Source: Oscillospiraceae bacterium | GTDB taxonomy: Bacteria; Bacillota; Clostridia; Oscillospirales; Acutalibacteraceae | Length of the DNA: 64,000 nt | Assembly: GCA_015066515.1 (NCBI GenBank) | Contig: SVOH01000005.1 | Location: forward strand, 49,334-113,333 | Reading direction: 5' to 3' | Shown here: positions 27,477 to 35,722 of the stretch, one piece after another | How positions within the stretch are numbered: position 1 is the stretch's first letter | How the letters are laid out: each line of letters begins with the position of its first letter | Made by a program: the position numbers and the translations under genes | The notes under the pieces: model-generated | The model's input: the letters and a program-made list of their open reading frames with translations, nothing else | Told to the model about the DNA's origin: nothing | Database searches by the model: none

Positions 27477-27505
27477 ATTCTACATCAAAACCACATCATT
27501 GTCAA
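27477..27505 (-). promoter_or_regulatory. Promoter of the diol dehydratase operon
   Basis: On the minus strand: TTGACA (27500-27505), 17-base spacer, TAGAAT (27477-27482), about 32 bases before the ATG. Confidence 0.75.
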
Positions 27506-27610
27506 GTAAAAAACCAACAAAAACAAGAAAAAAGCAAATAAAACAAAGAAATTGTTCCGCTTTTGTTTTAGAAATCGTGGAAAAACATATTGCAATTATA
27601 CAAAATCAAA

Positions 27611-27635
27611 GCGACTTTCTTTAAAGGAAAGCCGC
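27611..27635. terminator. Terminator after spoIIID
   Basis: Imperfect stem GCGACTTTC / GGAAAGCCGC with T-rich sequence on both sides, 19 bases beyond the spoIIID stop. Confidence 0.75.
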
Positions 27636-27653
27636 TTTTTTGGGTGTATTTTT

Positions 27654-27902
27654 CTACCCACCCCTATATTTTCTTCTGGTTGCAAGCCCGCCGCGAATAT
27701 GCCGCTCTCTCTTGTTTTTTTCCAGCACTTCTTTCACCTGACGGTAAAGTACACGATCTATGTAATAAAGGCGTTCAGTTACATCTTTATGCACGGTAGA
27801 CTTACTTATCTTAAAAACCTTTGCGGCGGCTCGTACCGTAGCACCGGTATCTATTATATATTCCCCAAGTATAATTGCCCTATCGTCAGAAAACTCTCTC
27901 AT
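27654..27902 (-). CDS. spoIIID: Sporulation transcription factor SpoIIID
   Basis: Mother-cell DNA-binding regulator. The 82 residues align along the whole known SpoIIID: GEYIIDTGATVRAAAKVFKI, SKSTVHKDVTERL as the recognition helix, then VKEVLEKNKRERHIRGG and a basic tail. It is a single gene with a terminator. Upstream, minus-strand CATACATA resembles a SigE -10, fitting mother-cell expression. Confidence 0.95.
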   Translation of the reverse strand: MREFSDDRAIILGEYIIDTGATVRAAAKVFKISKSTVHKDVTERLYYIDRVLYRQVKEVLEKNKRERHIRGGLATRRKYRGG

Positions 27903-27924
27903 ACAAAATCACCTTAATTAATTG

Positions 27925-27932
27925 TATGTATG
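27925..27932 (-). promoter_or_regulatory. Possible SigE -10 element of spoIIID
   Basis: CATACATA on the minus strand about 23 bases before the start resembles the SigE -10 consensus CATACAnT. A convincing -35 match was not seen. Confidence 0.35.
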
Positions 27933-27986
27933 CGTTTATAAAAAAATACATTATGTTTAATTCTAAAATTTTTTTTAAAAATTCGC

Positions 27987-28015
27987 TTGACACATCGATT
28001 GCAACGATGTATAAT
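27987..28015 (+). promoter_or_regulatory. Consensus promoter of the first TetR gene, with dyad in the spacer
   Basis: TTGACA (27987-27992), 17 bases, TATAAT (28010-28015). The spacer carries the inverted repeat ACATCG-ATTGCAA-CGATGT. Apart from this promoter and the leader elements listed separately, the 325-base gap between spoIIID and the TetR gene (27903-28227) holds no gene that I can support. Confidence 0.8.
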
Positions 28016-28090
28016 AACACATATTATCGCGTTAAAGCGTTGCGTTTTAGTGCGATGAAGAACACGTAAGTGTTACATTAAAAATATTGA

Positions 28091-28138
28091 CCCCCCCCCC
28101 GTAGTAAATACTACACTTCGGTGGGGAGGTTGTTTTTT
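28091..28138 (+). terminator. Possible attenuator hairpin in the first TetR leader
   Basis: A C10 tract (28091-28100) can pair with GGGGAGG (28124-28130), enclosing a GTAGTA palindrome and a CACTTCGGTG tetraloop hairpin, followed by TTGTTTTTT. It lies downstream of a consensus promoter and upstream of the gene, as an attenuator would. Confidence 0.45.
28101..28114. promoter_or_regulatory. GTAGTA-AA-TACTAC palindrome, copy 1
   Basis: Perfect 6-base arms around AA. Five such sites occur, all upstream of the two TetR genes, so it is a probable operator. Confidence 0.7.
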
Positions 28139-28145
28139 ACACATC

Positions 28146-28161
28146 TGTAGTAAACACTACA
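28146..28161. promoter_or_regulatory. GTAGT-type palindrome, copy 2
   Basis: TGTAGTAAACACTACA. One arm base differs from the consensus site. Confidence 0.65.
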
Positions 28162-28189
28162 ATAAAAGGAGTTTTATTTTTTATAATTT

Positions 28190-28205
28190 TGTAGTAAATA
28201 CTACA
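28190..28205. promoter_or_regulatory. GTAGTA-AA-TACTAC palindrome, copy 3
   Basis: TGTAGTAAATACTACA, ending 22 bases before the first TetR start codon and next to its AAAGGAG ribosome site. Confidence 0.7.
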
Positions 28206-28227
28206 GTAAATTCCAAAGGAGATCACA

Positions 28228-28806
28228 ATGGAACAAACCGCAATTAAGCAAGCCCTAATAGAAAGCACTATACATACAATTTCAGAATTCGGTATTGATA
28301 ACGCCACCACCAAACAGCTTGCTGCTTGTGCCGGCGTAAACGAGGTATATATCTACCGTATATTTGGAGGAAAGGAGCAACTGTTTAGAGAGACCTTTAA
28401 TTTTGTAGACAAAGATTTTTCCTCTAATCTGCTCAATTATTTGTCAGTAGCGTATAATCGGGGCAACAACATTGAAACGCGTTTTAGAAATTTATTTAAG
28501 CTTATATGGCAATATGCAATTGACGACAAAGAAAAATGTTCATTTTTTATAAGGTATTATTATTCTCGTTGTTACACAAAGCAAATTTCTGACGAACGCA
28601 AAATCATTTATACTGATGTTATAAAAATTTTCGATACCATCTTTGCGCGTGGAACAGATACCTGGTGGTTATTTAATCATATTCTTGATGTTGTTTTCTC
28701 ATCAGCCATAAAGGTGTTGCGCGGAGAAATCATCGACAGTGAAGAAACTGCTGACGCTATTTTCAATCTTTTGTTTCCTGCAATTAAGCTGTACTTCAAG
28801 CAATAA
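28228..28806 (+). CDS. TetR-family regulator, first of a paralogous pair
   Basis: The 192-residue protein has an N-terminal TetR helix-turn-helix (ALIESTIHTISEFGIDNATTKQLAACAGVNEVYIYRIFGGKEQLF). Its C-terminal ligand/dimer domain carries EKCSFFIRYYYSRCY, which is strongly conserved in the second copy. Three palindromes and a structured leader precede it, so it is probably autoregulated. It lies at the head of the surface-protein cassette. The ligand is unknown. Confidence 0.9.
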   Translation: MEQTAIKQALIESTIHTISEFGIDNATTKQLAACAGVNEVYIYRIFGGKEQLFRETFNFVDKDFSSNLLNYLSVAYNRGNNIETRFRNLFKLIWQYAIDDKEKCSFFIRYYYSRCYTKQISDERKIIYTDVIKIFDTIFARGTDTWWLFNHILDVVFSSAIKVLRGEIIDSEETADAIFNLLFPAIKLYFKQ

Positions 28807-28847
28807 TTTGGCACTAACTTGTAATTCAACGAAACTCATATTTTTTA

Positions 28848-28876
28848 TTGACAAATCGCATTTTTTAGCGTATAAT
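28848..28876 (+). promoter_or_regulatory. Consensus promoter of the second TetR gene
   Basis: TTGACA (28848-28853), 17 bases, TATAAT (28871-28876). About 185 bases separate it from the start codon. Confidence 0.8.
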
Positions 28877-28935
28877 TCCCATACTTAATTTTATAGATTT
28901 ACTACTGTAAAACATACATTTTAATAGAATTAAAA

Positions 28936-29013
28936 GACGAAGTTTACGGCTTCGTTATATAAAGCCTTTGTTGTAGTAATTGCTACAAAGTGAAGCCGTT
29001 TTTCTTCGCTTTT
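28936..29013 (+). promoter_or_regulatory. Leader with mutually exclusive hairpins (attenuator-like) before the second TetR gene
   Basis: ACGAAG (28937-28942) can pair with CTTCGT (28950-28955). Alternatively ACGGCTTC (28946-28953) pairs with GAAGCCGT (28992-28999), followed by TTTTTCTTCGCTTTT, as an intrinsic terminator would. The two pairings share bases. A GTAG/CTAC palindrome lies in the loop. Confidence 0.5.
28972..28987. promoter_or_regulatory. GTAG/CTAC palindrome, copy 4 (diverged)
   Basis: TGTAGTAATTGCTACA. Same outer arms as the other sites, different centre. Confidence 0.55.
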
Positions 29014-29025
29014 ATTTTCTATCAA

Positions 29026-29041
29026 TGTAGTAAATACTACA
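29026..29041. promoter_or_regulatory. GTAGTA-AA-TACTAC palindrome, copy 5
   Basis: TGTAGTAAATACTACA, identical to copy 3, ending 18 bases before the second TetR start and abutting its GGAGGG ribosome site. Confidence 0.7.
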
Positions 29042-29059
29042 TATTGTGGAGGGTTTCTT

Positions 29060-29635
29060 ATGCGTACAGAAGATATGCAAATAAAACTTATCAAAAGCAC
29101 TATTCATACAATTTCCGAAGTTGGTATTGATCGCGCTACAACAAAGCTGCTTGCAACCAATGCCGGTCTTAACGAGGTATATATTTATCGCATTTTTGGC
29201 GGTAAGGAAGAATTATTTAAAGAGTCCTTTTTGTATATCGACAAACAATTTGCGTCACATTTACTAAAATGTTTTAAAACAACTGTCGGTTCTTCCAACA
29301 CTATTAAGGAAAATTTTCGTAAAATATTTTCACAAATTTGGAATTTTACTTTGAACGACAAAGAAAAATGTTCTTTCTTTATAAGGTATTATTATTCTAG
29401 ATACTACATAAAAGAATACAGCGACTATAGAGAAAAAATTTATCATAAGGTTATCTTGCTTATTAAAAAATTATTTAAAGATGATGCAGATACTTGGTTG
29501 CTGTTTAACTATATGCTAGACGTTATTTTCTCTTCGGCAGTAAAGGTTTTGCGTGATGAAATTCCAAACAATCGCGAAACTGAAGAAAATATATTTTCGT
29601 TTTTGTATGCGGCACTTGAGCCACACTTAAAATAA
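29060..29635 (+). CDS. TetR-family regulator, second of a paralogous pair
   Basis: The 191-residue protein is clearly homologous along its length to the preceding TetR protein. The helix-turn-helix is nearly the same (LNEVYIYRIFGGKEELF versus VNEVYIYRIFGGKEQLF), as is EKCSFFIRYYYSRYY. It is therefore expected to recognise the same or similar palindromes. The ligand domains differ more, so the pair may sense different signals. It ends 27 bases before the giant secreted protein and is probably co-transcribed with it. Confidence 0.9.
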   Translation: MRTEDMQIKLIKSTIHTISEVGIDRATTKLLATNAGLNEVYIYRIFGGKEELFKESFLYIDKQFASHLLKCFKTTVGSSNTIKENFRKIFSQIWNFTLNDKEKCSFFIRYYYSRYYIKEYSDYREKIYHKVILLIKKLFKDDADTWLLFNYMLDVIFSSAVKVLRDEIPNNRETEENIFSFLYAALEPHLK

Positions 29636-29662
29636 TATTACTAAAAACCGGTGTACAAACTT

Positions 29663-32600
29663 ATGAAGAAATTATTATTTAAACTAAAATTATCTAAACC
29701 TTTTAGAAAAACGGTGTCAATTTTACTTTCTATCCTTGTATTGTTACAGGGACTGTTTGTGGTGCCTACAGTTATTAATGCAGCAAAAAGCGCTAGCAAT
29801 CTCACAAGCATCGTACAAGAAGACGTATATGTTGATATAGACAAGAAAATCGAAGATATGGATAATCGTATCTTCAAGCTTTCTCTAGATGCCTCTTCAT
29901 ACATAAAAAGCGAGTATCGTACAAAAGTACAAGAATATTCTGAAGACGGATACTATGTAATAGAAGAAGATGGATACTACCTTGTTGAGCTTTGGGGCGG
30001 TAACGGTGCAAATGGCGAAAATGCAAATACTGCCTTTAGCGAAAATCAGGGCGGTATTGGTGGTAACGCAGGTTACGTTTACGGATATGTATATCTTACT
30101 AAAGGTCAAACTCTATTGTTCACTGTCGGTACCGACGGCGAGCAATCAGAAGTTCAAAGCAACGGTGGCGGTGCAAACGAAGGCGGCGACCACGAAGTAT
30201 TCTCTATATATAAAGTAGGTGGTGGCGGCGGTTACTCGGCAGTCTTTTTATTTGATGAAACCAAAACCAACTATTCTCTTACAGAAGGCGAACGCCTAAA
30301 CAACTATATAATGATTGCCGGTGGTGGCGGCGGTGGCGGCGCCGCAGGTAACATGCTCGAAAACACAGGCAATCGCCCAAACGGTGGCAACGGCGGTCAT
30401 ATCACAAACAGTCTTTCGGGTCATCTAACAGCCGAGGATAACAGCGGTGTTGCAGGTACATATTTTGCAGGCCGTGACGGACAGTCTTCGGGCACAAAAA
30501 CCGATTACGTAGGTAAGGGCGGCACTAACGTTCCGGGTAAAGTGCCGACAAGCTGGGATGGTTGGTCTGCTGTGCTTAATCCTAACGACTGGACCGGCAC
30601 ATACTCTGACGGCATACAAAACGAATACCATGATGACGCCGACCTTACTGCCGGTTGTGGCGGTATGGGTGCGTGCCGCGGCGGTGCCGGTGGTGCAGGC
30701 TTTTGCGGTGGCTCTGGTGGTTTTCAATCCAGCCCGTGGTTTTCTGCTACCAATATAGGTGGTGGCGGCGGCGGTTCATCATTTATAGCAGACAGCGTTC
30801 AATATCAAAATCTGCCCGATTATGTATCAAAATATCTTAACGATGACAACCACAGCCACGTAGGTGGTTCTTGCGTTATCACCTATCTCGGTGAGGGCCT
30901 TGAAAATGTTGACACCACACATATGCAAGATGTGGAAATCAAAGGAAGTATTTCAAAATATTTCGATATTTTAAATGTTACCTCCTCAAATGGTACCGCT
31001 ACCTTTGATGCAGCGACAGGTGATGTTGTTATAAAAAATGCAAATATCGCTCCGGACGAGGCGGGTTATCTTGAAAATTCTTGCAAGGTAGAGATTGTTC
31101 TTCGTGCAAAGGATAATTTTGCGGGAGGCAACTACGTTCAAGTTATTGATAACACATTTCGTCTTACCCCAATTAACCACGATATGATACTTGTAAATCC
31201 CGATACCTCGACCGACTACGTAAACGTGGCACTCAAGGGTTTTGAGGCTATTGGCAATTCGTTTATGAGCAATGATCCCGAGCACAGTTACTTGGTATCT
31301 GAACTTTATACCGATAATATTGCAAGCATTAAAGCCGGCCTATTGGATTGGAGTAACTTTATTTCATCTATTAGTTCTTACTCTGTAAAGCTTAACGGCT
31401 CTACCATTACGGGTAGTGTATCGCCAACTGTTACGACTACCTACACCGTACAGTATACTGTTACTCCAAAAACAACAAACATAGCTACTGTCGGTAACCC
31501 TGTTTCCACAACTGTTTTTTCTGACACAGCGACAATAACCATCGTTGAAGCAGATGCTGCCGGAACACTTAACGGACTTCAAATCGATGCTACTAAACTG
31601 TTAAGTTACGATGGCGAGCATTATGTGCTCAGCACTAATGTCAATCAAAAGGGCGATGAAATATTTGCCCCTGATTCATCATACACATCAACTACTGTAG
31701 GTGCAGGCTCTTGGGTAGCACCAACTGACGGCTGGTATTATATACAAACCTGGGGTGGCAACGGTCAGGGCAGTGGTGCTTCCCACGCTGGACAAACAAC
31801 CACAGCCGCTCACGCAGTAGCAAGGCGCGGTCAAGGTGGTTCTGGCGGTTATGTTAGCGGATACATTTATCTCTCTGCCGGCGAAACACTGACGTATACT
31901 ATCGGTCAAACCACAAACAGCGGTGTAACAACATCAATTTCATGTAACAAAAGCGTAACCGCTTGTAACAATGCAATTAACTTCTACTCAAGAAACGGTC
32001 ATACATCCGATTCACATACAGCCAATACCGGAATTGGTCAGGCACACGGAACTCGTACCACTGGTGGTGCCGGCGGTACATTCAGCAAAATTGAAAGCAG
32101 TGACGGAACAGTATTAATCATTGCCGGCGGTGGCGGCGGTGCGGGCGGTTCTGCCGCATCAGCATCTAGTAGTGGTACAAAAAGCCGTTCGGCAAATGGT
32201 ACTACCGGCGGCAGCAATAGCACTATTTCCTCTACCTTGAGTGATGACTCCGCATACAACGGCACAAGGGGCACTAACGGATCATATCAAGCAGAATATA
32301 GTTTTTGGGGTTCCACCATAACAGCTACTGCGGGTACTGCAGGTACTGCGGGCTCTAACTATCGCGATAGTCGTCTTGCTTCAGGCTGGGATACTGTAGG
32401 TTCGGGTGTATACCTTACCGAAGGCGCTAAGGCGTATGCCAATAGTCTTGGTAGTTCTAAAGGAAGCAATCTCAACGGCCAAATAACAATCACCTTGCTT
32501 GAAACTGCCGAAACACAGGCAGATGCTGAAAAACTTTACGGTCTTGTAGCATCCGGTACAGTTTCAAAATATTTTGATATTACTGCACTTAATCTTGAAA

Positions 32601-35600
32601 CCGCTTTTGGCTATACATCAAGAAATCAGTCAGCCAATGCTGACGGTAGCGTTACAGTAACCTACACCAAAGGTTCTACAACTATTGCAAAGGTTACATA
32701 TAAATTAACCCAAAACGCTGACGGAAGCACAAGCTGGAGTGCTTACGATACAAGCTATAATCCAACTGCAAAATATACTGCCGGAACAAAGGACGGTGTG
32801 TCCGGTAACTATATTACGCATAGCTCGTCTATTGATTTTATTTTAACCTTGTCGCCTAAAACTGAATTTTTAGGTGGTAATGACGTACCGCTTGTTTGGT
32901 ACGGTATGTCCGGCAACGCAGATACCGGTCTTCGTGTTGAACAAAACGGTAACGGGCTGTGGCTTAACAAAAAGAATGTTTCAGACTACGCAAACGTTGC
33001 AATCAACTATACATTTGATGATAGCAATTTTGCTACAACTGATAAAACTATAACCTGTGGCGAATCGGTAAATCAGTCCGAACTCATCACGACAAATATT
33101 ATTCCGCTACCTACCGGTTCTGATGCGTGGCTTGCTGAATTTGTCGACGTGGTTTATCCTTCAACTACAACCGTTTCTCCCCACGAGACCACAAACTATG
33201 AATTCACCCAACAAGTCATACCAAAGGCAGCAGCTCAAAAGGCTATTGTTATAGATAGTGTAGACGGTGTAAACCACACTAAATCTGCCACAGTTTATGT
33301 AGACTACACCGTTGATACAGCCCTTCAGAATATGAGCTATCAAGGTCCAAACACTGTACACGACGGCGATAGTCTATCAGCCACACTAAAAGCCAACGGC
33401 GGTTATTTACTTCCCGATAGCATAACCGTAACAATAAACGGCAGCACCCTTTCTAACTCTGCATATACATATAGCAGCGAAACGGGCGTCCTTACCATAC
33501 CAGCCGACGTTATCACGGGCAATATCACAATTTCTGCAAGCGCAAAAATTGTGACCTATGGTATTTTTTACAACTATCAAGACCCAGTTACTTCCGAACG
33601 AATCATCATACAAGAAACCGGTCACGGTGGCGAATGGGCTGCAGGTGAAACAATAAATCCTAACGATCTTGTGAAATACAACGAACTTAACAGTGGTGTT
33701 GTGGATCGTACCGGTTATAAGTTTTCTTGGAACTGGGGTACAGCCGATGGCTCTATCATAACCGAAATGCCTGCAGGAGATGTATATGTTCTTGGTCTTT
33801 ATGAGCCAATAGTATATACCGTTACTATACATTATGTCGAAGAAGGCACAAACAACAAAATCACCGATGATTACGTTGGCCCTTATTATTACCAAAACGA
33901 CTATAGCATCGTTAGCCCAAATGTTGCGGGCTACCTTGCAAAGCAAACGGTTGTAAACGGCACCGTTGGCACAGAAAACATAGAGTTGACAGTTGAATAT
34001 ACCAAAACCAGCGGTCAACTTAATATAGTTTATGTGTATGGAGATTCTCAAACAGAAGCCTCGCCTACGTACACCCAAAGCATTCAAGTAAATGATTATT
34101 ACGAAATTGCATCTCCTATCTTTGATGGCTATACAGCAAATCAAACTGTTGTATCAGGCACCGTTACCGGAGAGCAGGCAGATAATGGTATTACGGTTTA
34201 TGTAACATACAATCCGAATCAATACGCTGTAAACTTTGATTCTGCGGGAGGTTCGTTGCAAAGCGGCGAAGAAAGTAAAACCGTAGCATACAATAATATC
34301 TATGGTTTTGACCCTACCAAGCCAATTGGACAGCAATATGCCGCATTGCCAACTCCGCTACGCACAGGATTTGAATTTTTGGGATGGCAAGATGCTGAAG
34401 GAAATATCATTACAGAGGATACTGTTGTTACACTTACCCAAAACCATACACTTACAGCAAAATGGAAGGGTCAGGAGTTTACCCTTACGGTAAATTACTA
34501 TTATTCTGAAATAGGGGGCGAATTGGCAGCGCCAAAATTTGTAACGCGTATTGAGTACGGCAGCGAATACGATATTGTTTCCCCTTACATTGAAGGCTAT
34601 ACCCCTGCTCCTGACGTAAAAGGCGTTATGGGTGCGGGCAGCAGAATCGTTAATGTTGTTTACACCATTGATCAACACAAGATTACCATAGAATACATAG
34701 GTCCAAACGGCGAAACATTGGCAACCGATTATACATCTATTCAAGATTATGGCACAAGCTATAGCGTTACATCGCCTGCTATTGCCGGTTACGAACTGGA
34801 TATTGACAAGAATGGCAGTGATCTATCGGTTGTTTCGGGCACCGTCGGTACCGAAAATATATTTGTAAAAGTGTACTACAAATATATTGACTATACTCTT
34901 ACCGTTAACTACCAATTGGATGAGGGAATTGACGGTGGCATTGGTGACGGAGTCGATCGCACGCCTCAATCACATATAGAAGAAAATCTTCACATCGGCG
35001 ATACCTATTCAATAGAGTCTCCTGTAATTGAGGGCTTCACAGCAAATCTGCAGACAGTAAGCGGCACTGTAGGCTCAAGCGATATTGTTGTATTGGTTAC
35101 ATATACCAGAAACTCACATACCCTAACCATTAATTATATATACGACGAAAGCATAGCAGATGAAACTTTGCGTGGCACTAACGCCGCTACATCGTACTCC
35201 TCAAACATCAAATTTGCCGATTCGTATAGCGTAACTTCGCCTACAATTGAAAACTATGCTTTAATTAAGGACGTTGTAAGCGGTTCTATGCCAAACGCAG
35301 ACGTTACAATAAATGTCTACTATTACGATCCTGACTTTACAGTTTCAGTTACTATAGAATGGGGCGATTTGACCTTTGACTATAATGAGGCTATATGGGA
35401 TGATGAGACACATCAATACAGCATTCCGCCAGAGGTTGCTGACACAAACTATATTTCTATTACCAACACCGACGGATCATCAATTAAAGTTGGTGCCGAT
35501 GTTTCGTATACTGCAAATATGGGCTTTGAGTCGGTAAACGGCTACTTTACACTTGATGGCAGCAGTACACCACTTGATGCACCAAGCAGTGATATTGCCA

Positions 35601-35722
35601 TTGGCGAAACCGTTAAGTATTGGCTCTGGCTAAAAGGTATAATGCCGGACGATATTGATTATTCAAGCGACACACAACAAACAACGGGCACATGCACCGT
35701 AACGATAGGAGGCGCTAACTAA
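29663..35722 (+). CDS. Giant secreted multi-domain surface protein (glycine-rich ALK/LTK-like domains and MucBP-like repeats)
   Basis: About 2019 residues from the ATG (weak ribosome site). A long-n-region signal peptide occupies about 1-40. Two glycine-rich ALK/LTK-type domains follow at about 95-415 and 680-952 (GYYLVELWGGNG, GGGGGGA; GWYYIQTWGGNG), each trailed by a module beginning SKYFDI and containing a FxGGN motif. From about 1290 to 1890 come six MucBP-like repeats (VNYxY... SIxSPxIxGY... VSGTVG... VxYT) and one InlB-B/Flg_new repeat (GFEFLGWQD). The last ~130 residues resemble the small secreted protein downstream. No LPxTG motif or terminal membrane segment was seen. Probable adhesin. 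Binding target unknown. Confidence 0.85.
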   Translation: MKKLLFKLKLSKPFRKTVSILLSILVLLQGLFVVPTVINAAKSASNLTSIVQEDVYVDIDKKIEDMDNRIFKLSLDASSYIKSEYRTKVQEYSEDGYYVIEEDGYYLVELWGGNGANGENANTAFSENQGGIGGNAGYVYGYVYLTKGQTLLFTVGTDGEQSEVQSNGGGANEGGDHEVFSIYKVGGGGGYSAVFLFDETKTNYSLTEGERLNNYIMIAGGGGGGGAAGNMLENTGNRPNGGNGGHITNSLSGHLTAEDNSGVAGTYFAGRDGQSSGTKTDYVGKGGTNVPGKVPTSWDGWSAVLNPNDWTGTYSDGIQNEYHDDADLTAGCGGMGACRGGAGGAGFCGGSGGFQSSPWFSATNIGGGGGGSSFIADSVQYQNLPDYVSKYLNDDNHSHVGGSCVITYLGEGLENVDTTHMQDVEIKGSISKYFDILNVTSSNGTATFDAATGDVVIKNANIAPDEAGYLENSCKVEIVLRAKDNFAGGNYVQVIDNTFRLTPINHDMILVNPDTSTDYVNVALKGFEAIGNSFMSNDPEHSYLVSELYTDNIASIKAGLLDWSNFISSISSYSVKLNGSTITGSVSPTVTTTYTVQYTVTPKTTNIATVGNPVSTTVFSDTATITIVEADAAGTLNGLQIDATKLLSYDGEHYVLSTNVNQKGDEIFAPDSSYTSTTVGAGSWVAPTDGWYYIQTWGGNGQGSGASHAGQTTTAAHAVARRGQGGSGGYVSGYIYLSAGETLTYTIGQTTNSGVTTSISCNKSVTACNNAINFYSRNGHTSDSHTANTGIGQAHGTRTTGGAGGTFSKIESSDGTVLIIAGGGGGAGGSAASASSSGTKSRSANGTTGGSNSTISSTLSDDSAYNGTRGTNGSYQAEYSFWGSTITATAGTAGTAGSNYRDSRLASGWDTVGSGVYLTEGAKAYANSLGSSKGSNLNGQITITLLETAETQADAEKLYGLVASGTVSKYFDITALNLETAFGYTSRNQSANADGSVTVTYTKGSTTIAKVTYKLTQNADGSTSWSAYDTSYNPTAKYTAGTKDGVSGNYITHSSSIDFILTLSPKTEFLGGNDVPLVWYGMSGNADTGLRVEQNGNGLWLNKKNVSDYANVAINYTFDDSNFATTDKTITCGESVNQSELITTNIIPLPTGSDAWLAEFVDVVYPSTTTVSPHETTNYEFTQQVIPKAAAQKAIVIDSVDGVNHTKSATVYVDYTVDTALQNMSYQGPNTVHDGDSLSATLKANGGYLLPDSITVTINGSTLSNSAYTYSSETGVLTIPADVITGNITISASAKIVTYGIFYNYQDPVTSERIIIQETGHGGEWAAGETINPNDLVKYNELNSGVVDRTGYKFSWNWGTADGSIITEMPAGDVYVLGLYEPIVYTVTIHYVEEGTNNKITDDYVGPYYYQNDYSIVSPNVAGYLAKQTVVNGTVGTENIELTVEYTKTSGQLNIVYVYGDSQTEASPTYTQSIQVNDYYEIASPIFDGYTANQTVVSGTVTGEQADNGITVYVTYNPNQYAVNFDSAGGSLQSGEESKTVAYNNIYGFDPTKPIGQQYAALPTPLRTGFEFLGWQDAEGNIITEDTVVTLTQNHTLTAKWKGQEFTLTVNYYYSEIGGELAAPKFVTRIEYGSEYDIVSPYIEGYTPAPDVKGVMGAGSRIVNVVYTIDQHKITIEYIGPNGETLATDYTSIQDYGTSYSVTSPAIAGYELDIDKNGSDLSVVSGTVGTENIFVKVYYKYIDYTLTVNYQLDEGIDGGIGDGVDRTPQSHIEENLHIGDTYSIESPVIEGFTANLQTVSGTVGSSDIVVLVTYTRNSHTLTINYIYDESIADETLRGTNAATSYSSNIKFADSYSVTSPTIENYALIKDVVSGSMPNADVTINVYYYDPDFTVSVTIEWGDLTFDYNEAIWDDETHQYSIPPEVADTNYISITNTDGSSIKVGADVSYTANMGFESVNGYFTLDGSSTPLDAPSSDIAIGETVKYWLWLKGIMPDDIDYSSDTQQTTGTCTVTIGGAN

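Noticed and set aside
33407..34144. Leftward 245-codon reading frame inside the giant gene
   Set aside because: Antisense to repeat domains with consistent protein features. No start signal.
29663..35722. LPxTG sorting signal in the giant protein that would link it to the sortase-like gene
   Set aside because: The C-terminus ends in a soluble domain (TCTVTIGGAN) with no LPxTG-like motif, hydrophobic segment or basic tail. The only sortase homologue in view also lacks catalytic residues.
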